Below are positions 17,913-26,465 of a stretch of 64,000 nucleotides of DNA, piece by piece (position 1 is the first letter of the stretch; every line of letters begins with the position of its first letter). A program made the position numbers and the translations under genes. The stretch covers positions 53,044 through 117,043 of the forward strand of contig DHXR01000046.1 of assembly GCA_002413785.1 (NCBI GenBank), in the 5' to 3' direction. The stretch is from Mucilaginibacter sp. UBA5151. GTDB taxonomy: Bacteria > Bacteroidota > Bacteroidia > Sphingobacteriales > Sphingobacteriaceae. The notes beneath the pieces were generated by a model. That model worked only from the letters and a program-made list of their open reading frames with translations, was not told where the DNA came from and did no database searches.

Positions 17913-19333
17913 ATTGTCGGATTTAAGCTTTTGTATAGTTCATAATATTCTTTTGCCGAACGGTCCCAGGAGAAATCAAGGGCCATCATTAATTTTTGTA
18001 AAAATTGCAGGTGCTTCGTGTTCTGAAACAGGTTTAAGGCGCGGGTTACTGACGTGCAAATGTCCTCGACGCTGGCGTTGTGGAACCTGATACCATAGCC
18101 GCCTTCCTCACCGAAGTCGATCACCGAATCCCTTAAACCACCGGTACTTCTGACAATTGGTAATGTGCCGTACCGCAAAGCATACAACTGGTTAAGGCCG
18201 CAGGGTTCAACCCGCGAAGGCATTAACAGAAAATCGGAACCTGCATAGATCAGGTGGGCTAACGATTCATCATACCCTATAAAAACGTTGCATTGTTCCG
18301 AATAAAAGTCCCTAAGTTCCAGTAATTCCTGTTCTGTTTCTTTTTCGCCGGCCCCTAATATTAAAAAATTAAACTGGCCGGGGTGCTCATTAAAGCTTTC
18401 CTCCATGGCGGCAGCCAGCAAATCAGCCCCTTTTTCCAATACCAAACGACCAATGAACGAAATAAGAGGTTTGTCGGGCGAAAACCCGAACCTGGCGCAC
18501 AAAGCTTCTTTATCGGCCTGTTTCCCCTTGGTTATCTGTTTTATCGAAAATTTGTGCGGGATCATCGGGTCCTTTTTCGGGTCCCATATCTCTGTGTCAA
18601 TACCGTTGATAATCCCAACACCCTTTGCCCTTTCCATATAAAACAAATATTCGAGCCCGTTTGAACTGATGGAAAGCTCTGTCAAATAACTGGGCGACAC
18701 CGTAGTATAGCGCCAGCAGCATTTTACAGCAGAAGCCAGCGGGTTTATCGCTCCGCCCCAATCGAGCAAACCGGTTTTTGTAAGGTCGATCTCCGGCAGG
18801 TACGATAGCTTATCCCAGCCAAAAGAACCATGATACTGCCCGTTATGGATGGTAAGCACAGTAGGTATATGGGACAGGCGGGTATATAATTTGGAATGAT
18901 ACAATAAAAACGGCACCAGGCCGGAATGATGATCGTGACAATGTATCAGGTCCGGCGATTGCTGCGAATAGCTGATCCAGTCTAAAAAAGCGATCTGGAA
19001 AGCTATGAACTGCTCTGTTTCATCCGGGTACTGGTAAACCTCCTCACGGTCAAGTAAACCGGGGATCTTAACCAGGTAGAGTTCAAAACCCAGCTTGTCG
19101 GTTTTTTCCTTCAGGATCTCAAAATAAAGACGGCGTGTGCCAAGCAATGTGGATGCCTGGAACACGGTATCAAATTCGTTTTCCTGTACAAATTTGCGGT
19201 TATAGTAAGGCATTACCACAGCGGCCTGCAAACCTGCCAGGTTTTGATATTTGGGCAGTGCCCCAACAACATCAGCAAGCCCGCCAACTTTTGCGATGGG
19301 ATAACATTCGGCACTCAGGTGAAATATTCTCAT
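17909..19333 (-). CDS. glgA: Glycogen synthase (ADP-glucose type)
   Basis: A 474-aa GT5 glycosyltransferase extending alpha-1,4-glucan from ADP-glucose. KVGGLADVVGALPK (residues 16-29) is the ADP-glucose-binding motif; the C-terminal half has FIGRLVLEKGADLL and the EPCGLNQLYALRYGTLPI donor site. It starts at MRIFHLSAECYPIAKVGG and is first gene of the glgA-glgC pair. The branching enzyme and phosphorylase are not in the window. Confidence 0.97.
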   Translation of the reverse strand: MRIFHLSAECYPIAKVGGLADVVGALPKYQNLAGLQAAVVMPYYNRKFVQENEFDTVFQASTLLGTRRLYFEILKEKTDKLGFELYLVKIPGLLDREEVYQYPDETEQFIAFQIAFLDWISYSQQSPDLIHCHDHHSGLVPFLLYHSKLYTRLSHIPTVLTIHNGQYHGSFGWDKLSYLPEIDLTKTGLLDWGGAINPLASAVKCCWRYTTVSPSYLTELSISSNGLEYLFYMERAKGVGIINGIDTEIWDPKKDPMIPHKFSIKQITKGKQADKEALCARFGFSPDKPLISFIGRLVLEKGADLLAAAMEESFNEHPGQFNFLILGAGEKETEQELLELRDFYSEQCNVFIGYDESLAHLIYAGSDFLLMPSRVEPCGLNQLYALRYGTLPIVRSTGGLRDSVIDFGEEGGYGIRFHNASVEDICTSVTRALNLFQNTKHLQFLQKLMMALDFSWDRSAKEYYELYKSLNPTI

Positions 19334-19694
19334 TTGTAGTAGATAATTGGCTCAATTTAAGCAAAGAATTACTCAAATAAACAAAAACTGACCATAATAG
19401 ATTAAAAAAAATAATTTTTATTATTTGTTCAGCAGCCGGGGCGGTTCATTTGCAGAATGCAATTATATTGGTGCTTTTTTTGAAATATCATTATTAAACC
19501 ACACTTTTTAGCATCTAATATTATCGAAATGTTAATGGAGCATTGAGATTTTGGCTGATTATTGAAAAATAAAACTCATTTAAACCCTAACTCTGAAGTT
19601 TTTACGTATTAGTTTTAAAAAATAGCCGCCGATATTTGTTTTGGCAGTTTTTTGTTATACATATAAATACATAAATACGTATTTATATGATTAG
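19334..19694. other. AT-rich gap with an 11-bp palindrome next to a transposase remnant
   Basis: There is no gene here. CATATAAATAC (19660-19670) and GTATTTATATG (19679-19689) are exact inverted copies with an 8-nt spacer, ending 5 bp before the open part of the transposase remnant. It may be what is left of an insertion junction. The glgA promoter should also lie in this gap, but no clean TAnnTTTG was found near the start. Confidence 0.3.
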
Positions 19695-20216
19695 AAAACC
19701 TACCAGTCATCCGGCGATCAATTATACCTGCATCTTTTTTTAGATGAGCAGCTTAGGGTAAAAGAAGAGGCTGATTACCTGTCAAGGATCAGGACGCACC
19801 CTGAAAAATATTCCATCAAAGATTACCATCAAAGAAAAGACAGGTTTGGCACCATTGCCCTGTTTACCAACCTGACGGGCACCCAGGAGCAAATATATCA
19901 GACTTATAAAGGACGAATGGCCATAGAAGTAATGTTCGATGGAATGAAAAACGTTATGGATGCCGATCATACCTATATGCAGGACGATCATACCTTACAG
20001 GGATGGATGTTTGTAAACCACCTTGTATTACAATGGTACCAGCACCTTTACATCGAACTCAAAGAGAAAGAACTGCTCAAAAAAATATCAGTGAACGATT
20101 ATATACAACTGCTCACTGATGTCAGGAAAGTTAAAATCAATGACGCATGGCACCTGAACGAATTTACAAACCAAACAAAAAAACTTGTAGGCAAATTGAA
20201 TATCAACCTGACATAA
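19695..20216 (+). pseudogene. C-terminal remnant of an IS1634/IS4-superfamily DDE transposase
   Basis: The open frame has no start codon at its beginning and is stopped upstream. It gives about 173 residues including KDRFGTIALFTNL, then YKGRMAIEVMFDGMKNVMDAD, which is the (Y/W)-R-IE-F-K catalytic Glu region of IS4-superfamily transposases. The N-terminal half with the two catalytic Asp residues is gone and no second IS end is seen. It is a dead fragment. Confidence 0.7.
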
Positions 20217-20273
20217 TACGTAAATTAAAAAAAGTTACGGATCAAATAACATTCGGGATTGTTGCAAACAAAA

Positions 20274-20306
20274 AAAACCGGTATCCATTAAAGAATACCG
20301 GTTTTT
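20274..20306. terminator. Bidirectional rho-independent terminator
   Basis: AAAACCGGTAT (20274-20284) pairs with ATACCGGTTTTT (20295-20306), giving an A-run on one side and a T-run on the other. It lies between the transposase remnant and the convergent DUF892 gene and would terminate both strands. Confidence 0.75.
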
Positions 20307-20351
20307 GCAACTCAATTATTAATAAAATAAGGTGGCTTGCTTATCTTATTT

Positions 20352-20864
20352 TTAATTTAACTGGTAGTTGACATGTTGTTCGGCAATCTGGGTTAGTAAG
20401 GCGTCGGCTGCCTTGTCCTCGGCCAGTGTTTGTTTTAAAACTTCTGCCGCGTTATTATACCCAATTGTTTTAGCCAGGCTGGCCAATCCCCTATAGGCGG
20501 CTATTTTATAGTGTTCGGCTTTCTGGCCCGCAAATATGAGGCCTGTATCCCTTTGTGCGGTACCTTTAGCGGTTTCGTCAATAAGGTCTTCACCCTCACC
20601 CACAATGCCGGCCATAGCATGGCATTTGCTGGCATCTACTTTTTCGTGAACCATGCCAAACACCTGTTCCAGCCGTTCAACGTGGTTTTGTGTTTGCCGG
20701 CGGTGTTGGCCAAAGGCATCCTTCAGCTCGGGTGTTGTGGCTGCTTCCTGTAGTTTGGGCATTGTTTTAAATAATTCTTTTTCAGCCCAATAAATATCCT
20801 TTAACTGGTGAACAAAAAACTCCTTGAGCTTTAAATTTGTTGCTTTCATTGTTTGTGTTTCCAT
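20352..20864 (-). CDS. YciF-like ferritin-like stress protein (DUF892)
   Basis: A 170-aa all-helical protein. LKEFFVHQLKDIYWAEKEL and AFGQHRRQTQNHVERLEQVF, then AGQKAEHYKIAAYRGLASLA, supply the Glu/His ligands of a ferritin-like di-iron site typical of DUF892 (E. coli YciE/YciF). These proteins are induced by osmotic and general stress; no enzymatic reaction is established. The start METQTMKATNLKLKEFF has a second in-frame ATG six codons in. It stands alone. Confidence 0.85.
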   Translation of the reverse strand: METQTMKATNLKLKEFFVHQLKDIYWAEKELFKTMPKLQEAATTPELKDAFGQHRRQTQNHVERLEQVFGMVHEKVDASKCHAMAGIVGEGEDLIDETAKGTAQRDTGLIFAGQKAEHYKIAAYRGLASLAKTIGYNNAAEVLKQTLAEDKAADALLTQIAEQHVNYQLN

Positions 20865-21253
20865 TGTTGTTTGATTTTTAAAAGTTTATATTAAAATTTA
20901 TAGTACTGCATATTCAGGGCATATAACAAAATAGCTTATATGCGTTTGGGCTTACAAATAAAAAAGCATAGTTGTAACTTATAATTAATATTCGCTATGC
21001 TGTTTTTTTGAGCAGTTTAAATTGGTTAAAATTCTTTTGGTAGCTTTTATATCTTCTAAGACGCTATAATTTGATAGTTATTGCCCGTGGTTTTTATAAA
21101 ACAAATAAATTAACACGGGTAAAAGAAAATCACAAGCCTTAATTAGTTAACTGTTAGTTAAGTAAAGAAGTGATAATTCGTAAAAAAATTTATTTAATTT
21201 CATCCATGCGTCCCATCCGGGCTGAAGATGGCGCTTCGCTTTTAGCGCATGGG

Positions 21254-21526
21254 CAATGTTATTAAGTTAAGGAAATTTAATTCTCCGCCAAAGCTTTTTA
21301 GCCCCACCTAAACGGCAAAGCCCTCATGAACACCTTTAAAAAACAATAATTACATGAATAATCCTCCCCGGTAGGGAGGACTTAAAAAAAATCAACACGA
21401 GCGCAGCTAAAGTCTCCCCAACCGGGGGAGATTATTCACATGGTGTTTGTTCTCATTGGTGTTCATGAGGGCTACGCCGTTTAGAGGGGGCTAAATCATA
21501 AGGTTTTCCTTAACTTAATGACATTG
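21254..21526. mobile_element. 273-bp miniature inverted-repeat element with 10-bp target duplication
   Basis: The ends CAATGTTATTAAGTTAAGG (21254) and CCTTAACTTAATGACATTG (to 21526) are inverted copies. The inverted similarity continues inward through AGCCCC...CTAAACGGC-AGCCCTCATGAACACC and CCTCCCCGGTAGGGAGGACTT on both sides, so the element is nearly one long hairpin. It is flanked by an exact 10-bp direct repeat, AGCGCATGGG (21244-21253 and 21527-21536). There is no coding capacity, so a transposase in trans is needed. It occupies most of the gene-free gap 20865-21611. Confidence 0.75.
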
Positions 21527-21611
21527 AGCGCATGGGACGCCGCGGCAGCATTGGGGGGCTGTGGCGACGAAACATGAATAACCTGATTGCCAACAGCAAT
21601 TCGTTTACGGC

Positions 21612-22631
21612 CTATTTACCTAAAACCATCCCCTCCAGCGCATCAATCCACATAGGCGAATCATTCAGGCTTTCTACCAGCTGGATATGTTCGCCGCCAA
21701 GGGCTTTAAATTCTGCGCCGTATTCTTCGGTTACTTCATAAACGGTTTCCAGGCAATCGGCAACAAAGGCCGGACAAAATACCAGCAACCGTTTTTTGCC
21801 TTCATTAGCCAGTTTGGCAACAATTTCGCTGGTGTACGGCTTCACCCAGGGGTCCTTGCCCAGCCGTGATTGAAAACAAATGGTATATTTTTCTTTTGGG
21901 ATATTTAATTTTTCAGCAATCAGTTGGGCGGTATGGTGCGATTGTGCCGAGTAGCAAAGTTTATTGGTATCGTTCAAAGTATCGCAGCAGCCATCAACCT
22001 TTAAACAATACTTGCCGGTATGGTCGCATTTTACCAGTTGCCGTTGCGGCAGGCCATGAAAGCTGAAAAGGATATGATCGTAAGTTTCGGGTTTGTATTT
22101 TTTACCGTTAGCCGCAAAGGTTGCTATCATAAGTTCATTGTCGTGAAATGAATTTATAAACGAAATAGCGGGTATGGTTTGCCAGTCCTTAATCACGTCC
22201 ATCACCTTATCATGAACCGATCCTGTACTTGCCGATGCATATTGCGGAAAAAGGGGGATCACTTGTATAGAATCAACCAAAGATGTTTTTAACCTGCTCA
22301 ATGCCGATTCGATAGACGGGCTTTGGTAGCGCATGGCCAGTTCAACCTGGTATCCGTCGCCTAATCGCTGCTGAAGTAAAAGGTGCTGCAGTTTGCTGTA
22401 GTGCAGCAGGGGCGATCCGGTTTCTTCGCTCCATATTTTTTTATATAATTTAGCCGATTTTGGGCTCCTGAAAGGAACAATAACGCCCTTCACCAAAAAG
22501 GTGCGCAATACCGGGTTTACATCAATCACCCGCGGGTCCATTAAAAATTCATCAAGGTACTTGCGTACATCTTTAGTTTCGGGGCTGTCAGGCGTACCCA
22601 GGTTTACCAGTAAAATTCCTTTTTTCGACAT
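21612..22631 (-). CDS. hemH: Ferrochelatase
   Basis: A 339-aa enzyme inserting Fe2+ into protoporphyrin IX, the last step of heme synthesis. It begins MSKKGILLVNLGTPDSPETKDVR and carries the active-site His in LFSFHGLPQRQL and the family motif CFQSRLGKDPWVKPYT. Additional Cys residues (KYCLKVDGCCD...KLCYSAQ) could ligate an iron-sulfur cluster or be structural. A TATTTTTG -7 element lies at 22646-22653. Confidence 0.96.
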   Translation of the reverse strand: MSKKGILLVNLGTPDSPETKDVRKYLDEFLMDPRVIDVNPVLRTFLVKGVIVPFRSPKSAKLYKKIWSEETGSPLLHYSKLQHLLLQQRLGDGYQVELAMRYQSPSIESALSRLKTSLVDSIQVIPLFPQYASASTGSVHDKVMDVIKDWQTIPAISFINSFHDNELMIATFAANGKKYKPETYDHILFSFHGLPQRQLVKCDHTGKYCLKVDGCCDTLNDTNKLCYSAQSHHTAQLIAEKLNIPKEKYTICFQSRLGKDPWVKPYTSEIVAKLANEGKKRLLVFCPAFVADCLETVYEVTEEYGAEFKALGGEHIQLVESLNDSPMWIDALEGMVLGK

Positions 22632-22645
22632 AGTTTCTTGCTGCG

Positions 22646-22653
22646 CAAAAATA
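22646..22653 (-). promoter_or_regulatory. -7 element for hemH (TATTTTTG)
   Basis: TATTTTTG on the minus strand fits TAnnTTTG and ends 14 nt before the hemH ATG, giving a very short leader. A word array begins directly upstream. Confidence 0.5.
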
Positions 22654-22774
22654 GCGATTAGCGGTGAGAATTCAGAGGTTAGCGGCCGGAGATTAGAGAT
22701 TAGTTGTTTTAAGAGAATAAAAAAGAGCTAACGATTGTTTGACCAACCTCTAACCTCCAATCTCTGACCTCTTC
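22653..22774. repeat. Word-array hairpin (GAGGTTAGAGATTAG type)
   Basis: The left arm (22653-22705) carries GAGGTTAGCGGCCGGAGATT and AGAGATTAG; the right arm (22741-22774) carries ACCTCTAACCTCCAATCTCT. It lies between ispH and hemH and covers the hemH upstream region. The same word family recurs at 1633, 15111 and 62782. Confidence 0.7.
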
Positions 22775-22776
22775 CC

Positions 22777-23628
22777 TCAAAATTTCTCCAGTTCCGCCTT
22801 AACTTCCTGCATCAGCCACATGGGGGTAGAGGTTGCGCCGGCTATGCCAACTTTGTCGCCGGGGGCAAACATGGTGTTTTGGAGTTCGGAAGCTGATGAA
22901 ATGAAATAGGTATTGGGGTTATGTTTCCGGCAAACTTCAAATAAAACCTTGCCGTTGGATGATTTACGTCCCGAAACAAATACGATCTTATCAAATTTGC
23001 TGACAAACTCAGGTAGGTCCTTGTCGCGGTTTGAAACCTGGCGGCAAATGGTATCATTGGCTTTAAGGGCGTAGCCGCGTTCTAAAAGCTGGTCTTTTAC
23101 CTGGTAAAACTTTTCCATGCTTTTGGTGGTCTGACTGTAAAGGGTAATGTTATGCGGTAATTCAACATTATCCAGTTCGGCGATGTCCTGGAAAACAAGG
23201 GCTTCGTTATTTGTTTGACCCTGTAGGCCTACTACTTCCGCATGTCCATGTTTTCCGAAGATCAGGATCTTTTCATCCGCATCGAATGATGTTTTTATCC
23301 GGTTTTGCAATTTTAATACAACCGGGCACGAGGCGTCAATCAGGGTAATATTGTTTTCTAATGCAATGCGGTAGGTTTCGGGCGCTTCCCCGTGGGCGCG
23401 GATCAGCACTTTTTCGTTCGGGATGTTTACCAGGTCGGCATGTTCAATAATCTTTAAGCCTTTCGCTTTCAGTCGTTCCACCTCTTCATCGTTGTGCACA
23501 ATATCGCCCAGGCAATAAAGGTAGCCGTCTTCAGCCAGTATCTCTTCGGCCATATCAATGGCATACACCACGCCAAAGCAAAAGCCCGAATCCTGGTCGA
23601 TAGTAACTTTTAACTGATAGTCTCCCAT
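22777..23628 (-). CDS. ispH: 4-hydroxy-3-methylbut-2-enyl diphosphate reductase
   Basis: A 283-aa [4Fe-4S] enzyme of the last step of the non-mevalonate isoprenoid pathway, giving IPP and DMAPP. Three conserved Cys ligands are seen in SGFCFGVVYAID, DASCPVVLKLQ and DTICRQVSNRD, with the catalytic Glu/His context (IRAHGEAPET). TAATTTTG at 23636-23643 is a -7 element only 7 nt from the ATG. hemH follows on the same strand. Confidence 0.97.
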   Translation of the reverse strand: MGDYQLKVTIDQDSGFCFGVVYAIDMAEEILAEDGYLYCLGDIVHNDEEVERLKAKGLKIIEHADLVNIPNEKVLIRAHGEAPETYRIALENNITLIDASCPVVLKLQNRIKTSFDADEKILIFGKHGHAEVVGLQGQTNNEALVFQDIAELDNVELPHNITLYSQTTKSMEKFYQVKDQLLERGYALKANDTICRQVSNRDKDLPEFVSKFDKIVFVSGRKSSNGKVLFEVCRKHNPNTYFISSASELQNTMFAPGDKVGIAGATSTPMWLMQEVKAELEKF

Positions 23629-23758
23629 TGCGCCACAAAATTACACGATTTTCATGATTTTAAGAATTTTCAGGATGATAACGGTTAAACCGGACCATTT
23701 ACATTGAAATTAATCCCAATGCTTCAACTCTTTTATATAAAAACCATTCATTAAAATT

Positions 23759-23880
23759 TAACACAAAGATGCGGAGAAGTGGCAGAGGCCGCGGAGTCTG
23801 TCTGTTTTCCTCTCCAACCTCAAGGATTTCATCTTATTTCTCTGTGTTCTCAGTGGCTTTCTGGTGTCCTCAGTGTTAAA
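23759..23880. repeat. Word array (ACACAGAG / CTCTGTGTTCTCAG type)
   Basis: Words such as AACACAAAGATGCGGAGAAG and GCAGAGGCCGCGGAGTC are followed by CTCTGTGTTCTCAGTGGC and CTGGTGTCCTCAGTGTTAA. It lies within the gene-free gap 23629-23942 upstream of ispH. A second small array of ATTTTCATGATTTTAAG words lies at 23640-23680. Confidence 0.6.
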
Positions 23881-23942
23881 AAAATCAACGATGCTTTCTT
23901 TTCAATATTTATTTTTACCGAAATATCAGACGTTATTTTAGA

Positions 23943-25037
23943 CTAACCTCTAAGTAAACGCCCCTTCCACACAACGGTTTTGGTGAGGTGTTTTTGTATA
24001 GATAAAAATGCAATGATCACCAGGTTTACCATTTGTAAAGGGTGCAGTATAACATTATAAAATACATTTTGCCCGGCAGATAAAGAGATCATTACGCGGG
24101 TAAGGATGATCAGCCCGGCCATAAAAAACATGAGCTGAAAGTTAAGCGTCATAATCACCAGCATTGGCCCGGCTATCAGCAGCAAAATGTAAACCAGTAA
24201 GCCAATGATGTTGTAGTTAAAAGCGGCGAGGGCATTTTTGCTGAACCCGCTGATAGCTGCACCGTAACCTTTGTATATCCTGCAGCTGATCATTCCGTTT
24301 GCCAGTAAAACCTCCCCGTTATAGCCCGCCAGTTTTATTTGCCGCATAATAGCAGCATCTTCCACAATTTGGTCCCTGACCAGTTTATGCCAGTGGTTTT
24401 CCCTGTAAATAGCCGCATCGAACAGCATAAACTGTCCGCAGGCGGTGGCAAAGGCAGCATTTTTTGTAAGGAATACCAGTCGTAATGGTAATAAATTCAG
24501 CAACAGGTAATGCAATAGCGGCACGGTTGTTTTTTCGCCAATGGTAAGCATCTGCTGGTCGGCAAACAAGCTTAACAAACCCAGGTTATATAATTGCATA
24601 CGATGAACGGCACTATTGATAAGGCCATTGCTTATATTTTCATCCGCATCTAAAAATAAAAAAAACTTCCCGTTTGCTTTTTTTGCCAGTTGGTGGCAGG
24701 CATGATTTTTACCAAGCCAGCCTTCGGGAAGTTTACCTCCCTTTATTGCTGTGAAACGTGGATGGCTTTGTGCAAATGCCGAACATATCGCATAAGTACC
24801 ATCAGATGAATCATCGTCATAAACTATTACCTCATAGTTTTCATAATCCTGTTGATGAATTGAGGTGAGCAGCGTTAATATATTATCTTCTTCATTGCGC
24901 GCCGGTATCAGTATGGACACCAGATTATCATAAGCCCTGTTTACCCTTGTGAGCTTTGGGTTGGATATAAAATTAAAAACCGTTACCGTAAAGCGCAGTA
25001 TGATGAAAAATAAGGTAATGGAAATGGCGATGATCAA
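23943..25037 (-). CDS. Family 2 glycosyltransferase with C-terminal membrane helices
   Basis: A 364-aa protein. A membrane segment (1-20) is followed by a GT-A domain: VSILIPARNEEDNI, VYDDDSSDGT (nucleotide-binding Asp), FLFLDADENIS (DxD-like) and RDQIVEDAAIMRQIK (ED base), then three membrane helices at about 265-350. This layout is that of CrtQ/IcaA-like membrane glycosyltransferases acting on a lipid acceptor. The acceptor is unknown. The start is TTG: no ATG precedes the conserved first helix. Confidence 0.8.
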   Translation of the reverse strand: MIIAISITLFFIILRFTVTVFNFISNPKLTRVNRAYDNLVSILIPARNEEDNILTLLTSIHQQDYENYEVIVYDDDSSDGTYAICSAFAQSHPRFTAIKGGKLPEGWLGKNHACHQLAKKANGKFFLFLDADENISNGLINSAVHRMQLYNLGLLSLFADQQMLTIGEKTTVPLLHYLLLNLLPLRLVFLTKNAAFATACGQFMLFDAAIYRENHWHKLVRDQIVEDAAIMRQIKLAGYNGEVLLANGMISCRIYKGYGAAISGFSKNALAAFNYNIIGLLVYILLLIAGPMLVIMTLNFQLMFFMAGLIILTRVMISLSAGQNVFYNVILHPLQMVNLVIIAFLSIQKHLTKTVVWKGRLLRG

Positions 25038-25172
25038 TTTGTATTTTATTAAGGGTTCAACAGGTTATCAATATTTTCAAAGATATAACTCCGGTCTGCA
25101 TTTTTTAAATAAACATGCGCTTTGCAAACATTCTCTTTACACCCCGATGAATTAATATTGCCTTAAAATGCG

Positions 25173-25180
25173 TATTTTTG
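25173..25180 (+). promoter_or_regulatory. -7 element for prfA (TATTTTTG)
   Basis: TATTTTTG matches the consensus and would give an ~80-nt leader. The leader contains a possible hairpin, TAGCCGGA pairing with TCCGGGCTA at 25194-25250. No -33 TTTG is obvious. Confidence 0.4.
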
Positions 25181-25269
25181 TGCGATTTTTTGCATAGCCG
25201 GAATTTACTTTTAGTCAAAGCTTTAATTTTTATCGAATCCGGGCTATACATTAATTTTCAAAAAATAAT

Positions 25270-26343
25270 ATGTTAGAGAAATTAGAAGCTATATTCCAGC
25301 GCTGGAAAAATGTTGAAACCGAATTAAGCAGCCCCGACGCCATGGCTGACATGAAACGTTTTGCCCGGTTGAATAAAGAATATAAAGACCTTGCCAAGGT
25401 TGTGGATGAGTATAACATCTACCGCAACATTATGAGCAATATTGATAGCAACAAAGAAATATTAGCCACCGAAAAAGACGAAGAATTCCGCGAAATGGCC
25501 AAGGCCGAATTGGACGAATTACTGGTTAAGCAGGATGAAATGGAAGAGGCTATCCGTTTAATGCTGATACCAAAAGATCCGGAAGACTCAAAAAATGCGA
25601 TTATTGAGATCCGTGGCGGCACCGGCGGCGATGAAGCTGCCCTGTTTGCCGGCGACCTTTACCGTATGTACATGCGTTATTGCGAAAAACGCGGCTGGAA
25701 AACCGAACTGGTTGATTATACCGAAGGCACATCAGGCGGGTACAAGGAAATTGTATTTAATGTAAACGCCGAAGATGCTTACGGCAATTTAAAATACGAA
25801 TCGGGCGTACACAGGGTTCAGCGCGTGCCTGATACCGAAACCCAGGGTCGCGTGCATACTTCTGCAGCTACCGTTGTAGTATTGCCCGAAGTTGATGAGT
25901 TCGACATTGACCTGCAGGTAAGCGATATCCGCAAAGATTTATTTTGCGCATCCGGACCGGGCGGCCAGTCGGTTAACACCACTTACTCCGCAGTAAGGTT
26001 AACACACATCCCGTCAGGAATAGTGGCCCAATGCCAGGACCAGAAATCGCAGTTGAAAAACTATGATAAGGCTTTGCAGGTGTTGCGTTCGAGGGTTTAT
26101 GAGATGGAACTGCAAAAGCACCTCGAAATAACCTCCAAAAAACGCAAAACGATGGTCTCTACCGGTGACCGTTCTGCTAAAGTGCGTACCTATAATTATC
26201 CACAGGGCCGACTTACTGAACACCGTATCGGCTTAACCATTTATAACCTGCCCGGCGTATTGAACGGCGATCTGCAGGAGATTATGGAAGCATTGCAATT
26301 TGCTGAAAATGCAGAGAAGCTGAAAGAAGGTACCGTTGCGTAA
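25270..26343 (+). CDS. prfA: Peptide chain release factor 1
   Basis: A 357-aa RF1 that reads UAA/UAG and triggers peptide release. The GGQ loop is SGPGGQSVNTTYSAVR (about 230). The codon-recognition tripeptide sits in RVPDTETQGRVHTS as P-D-T, the PxT form of RF1 and not the SPF of RF2. The length is normal. A hairpin follows 9 bp after the stop. Confidence 0.97.
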   Translation: MLEKLEAIFQRWKNVETELSSPDAMADMKRFARLNKEYKDLAKVVDEYNIYRNIMSNIDSNKEILATEKDEEFREMAKAELDELLVKQDEMEEAIRLMLIPKDPEDSKNAIIEIRGGTGGDEAALFAGDLYRMYMRYCEKRGWKTELVDYTEGTSGGYKEIVFNVNAEDAYGNLKYESGVHRVQRVPDTETQGRVHTSAATVVVLPEVDEFDIDLQVSDIRKDLFCASGPGGQSVNTTYSAVRLTHIPSGIVAQCQDQKSQLKNYDKALQVLRSRVYEMELQKHLEITSKKRKTMVSTGDRSAKVRTYNYPQGRLTEHRIGLTIYNLPGVLNGDLQEIMEALQFAENAEKLKEGTVA

Positions 26344-26351
26344 ATAGGAAA

Positions 26352-26373
26352 ACGCCCCGCTATATCGGGGCGT
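26352..26373 (+). terminator. Hairpin after prfA
   Basis: ACGCCCCG pairs with CGGGGCGT around a 6-nt loop, 9 bp past the stop codon. There is no T-run, so it is a likely but not classical terminator. Confidence 0.55.
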
Positions 26374-26465
26374 CTCTGCAAGTTTATTTAAGCCAGCGAA
26401 TCCGAACTAAGCAAATAAGTTATCATCAAACGTTCGGAACGTAAGTATATACTAATCAATCAACA

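Noticed and set aside
20147..20371. 74-aa open frame after the transposase remnant
   Set aside because: It runs through the transposase end and a terminator in another frame.
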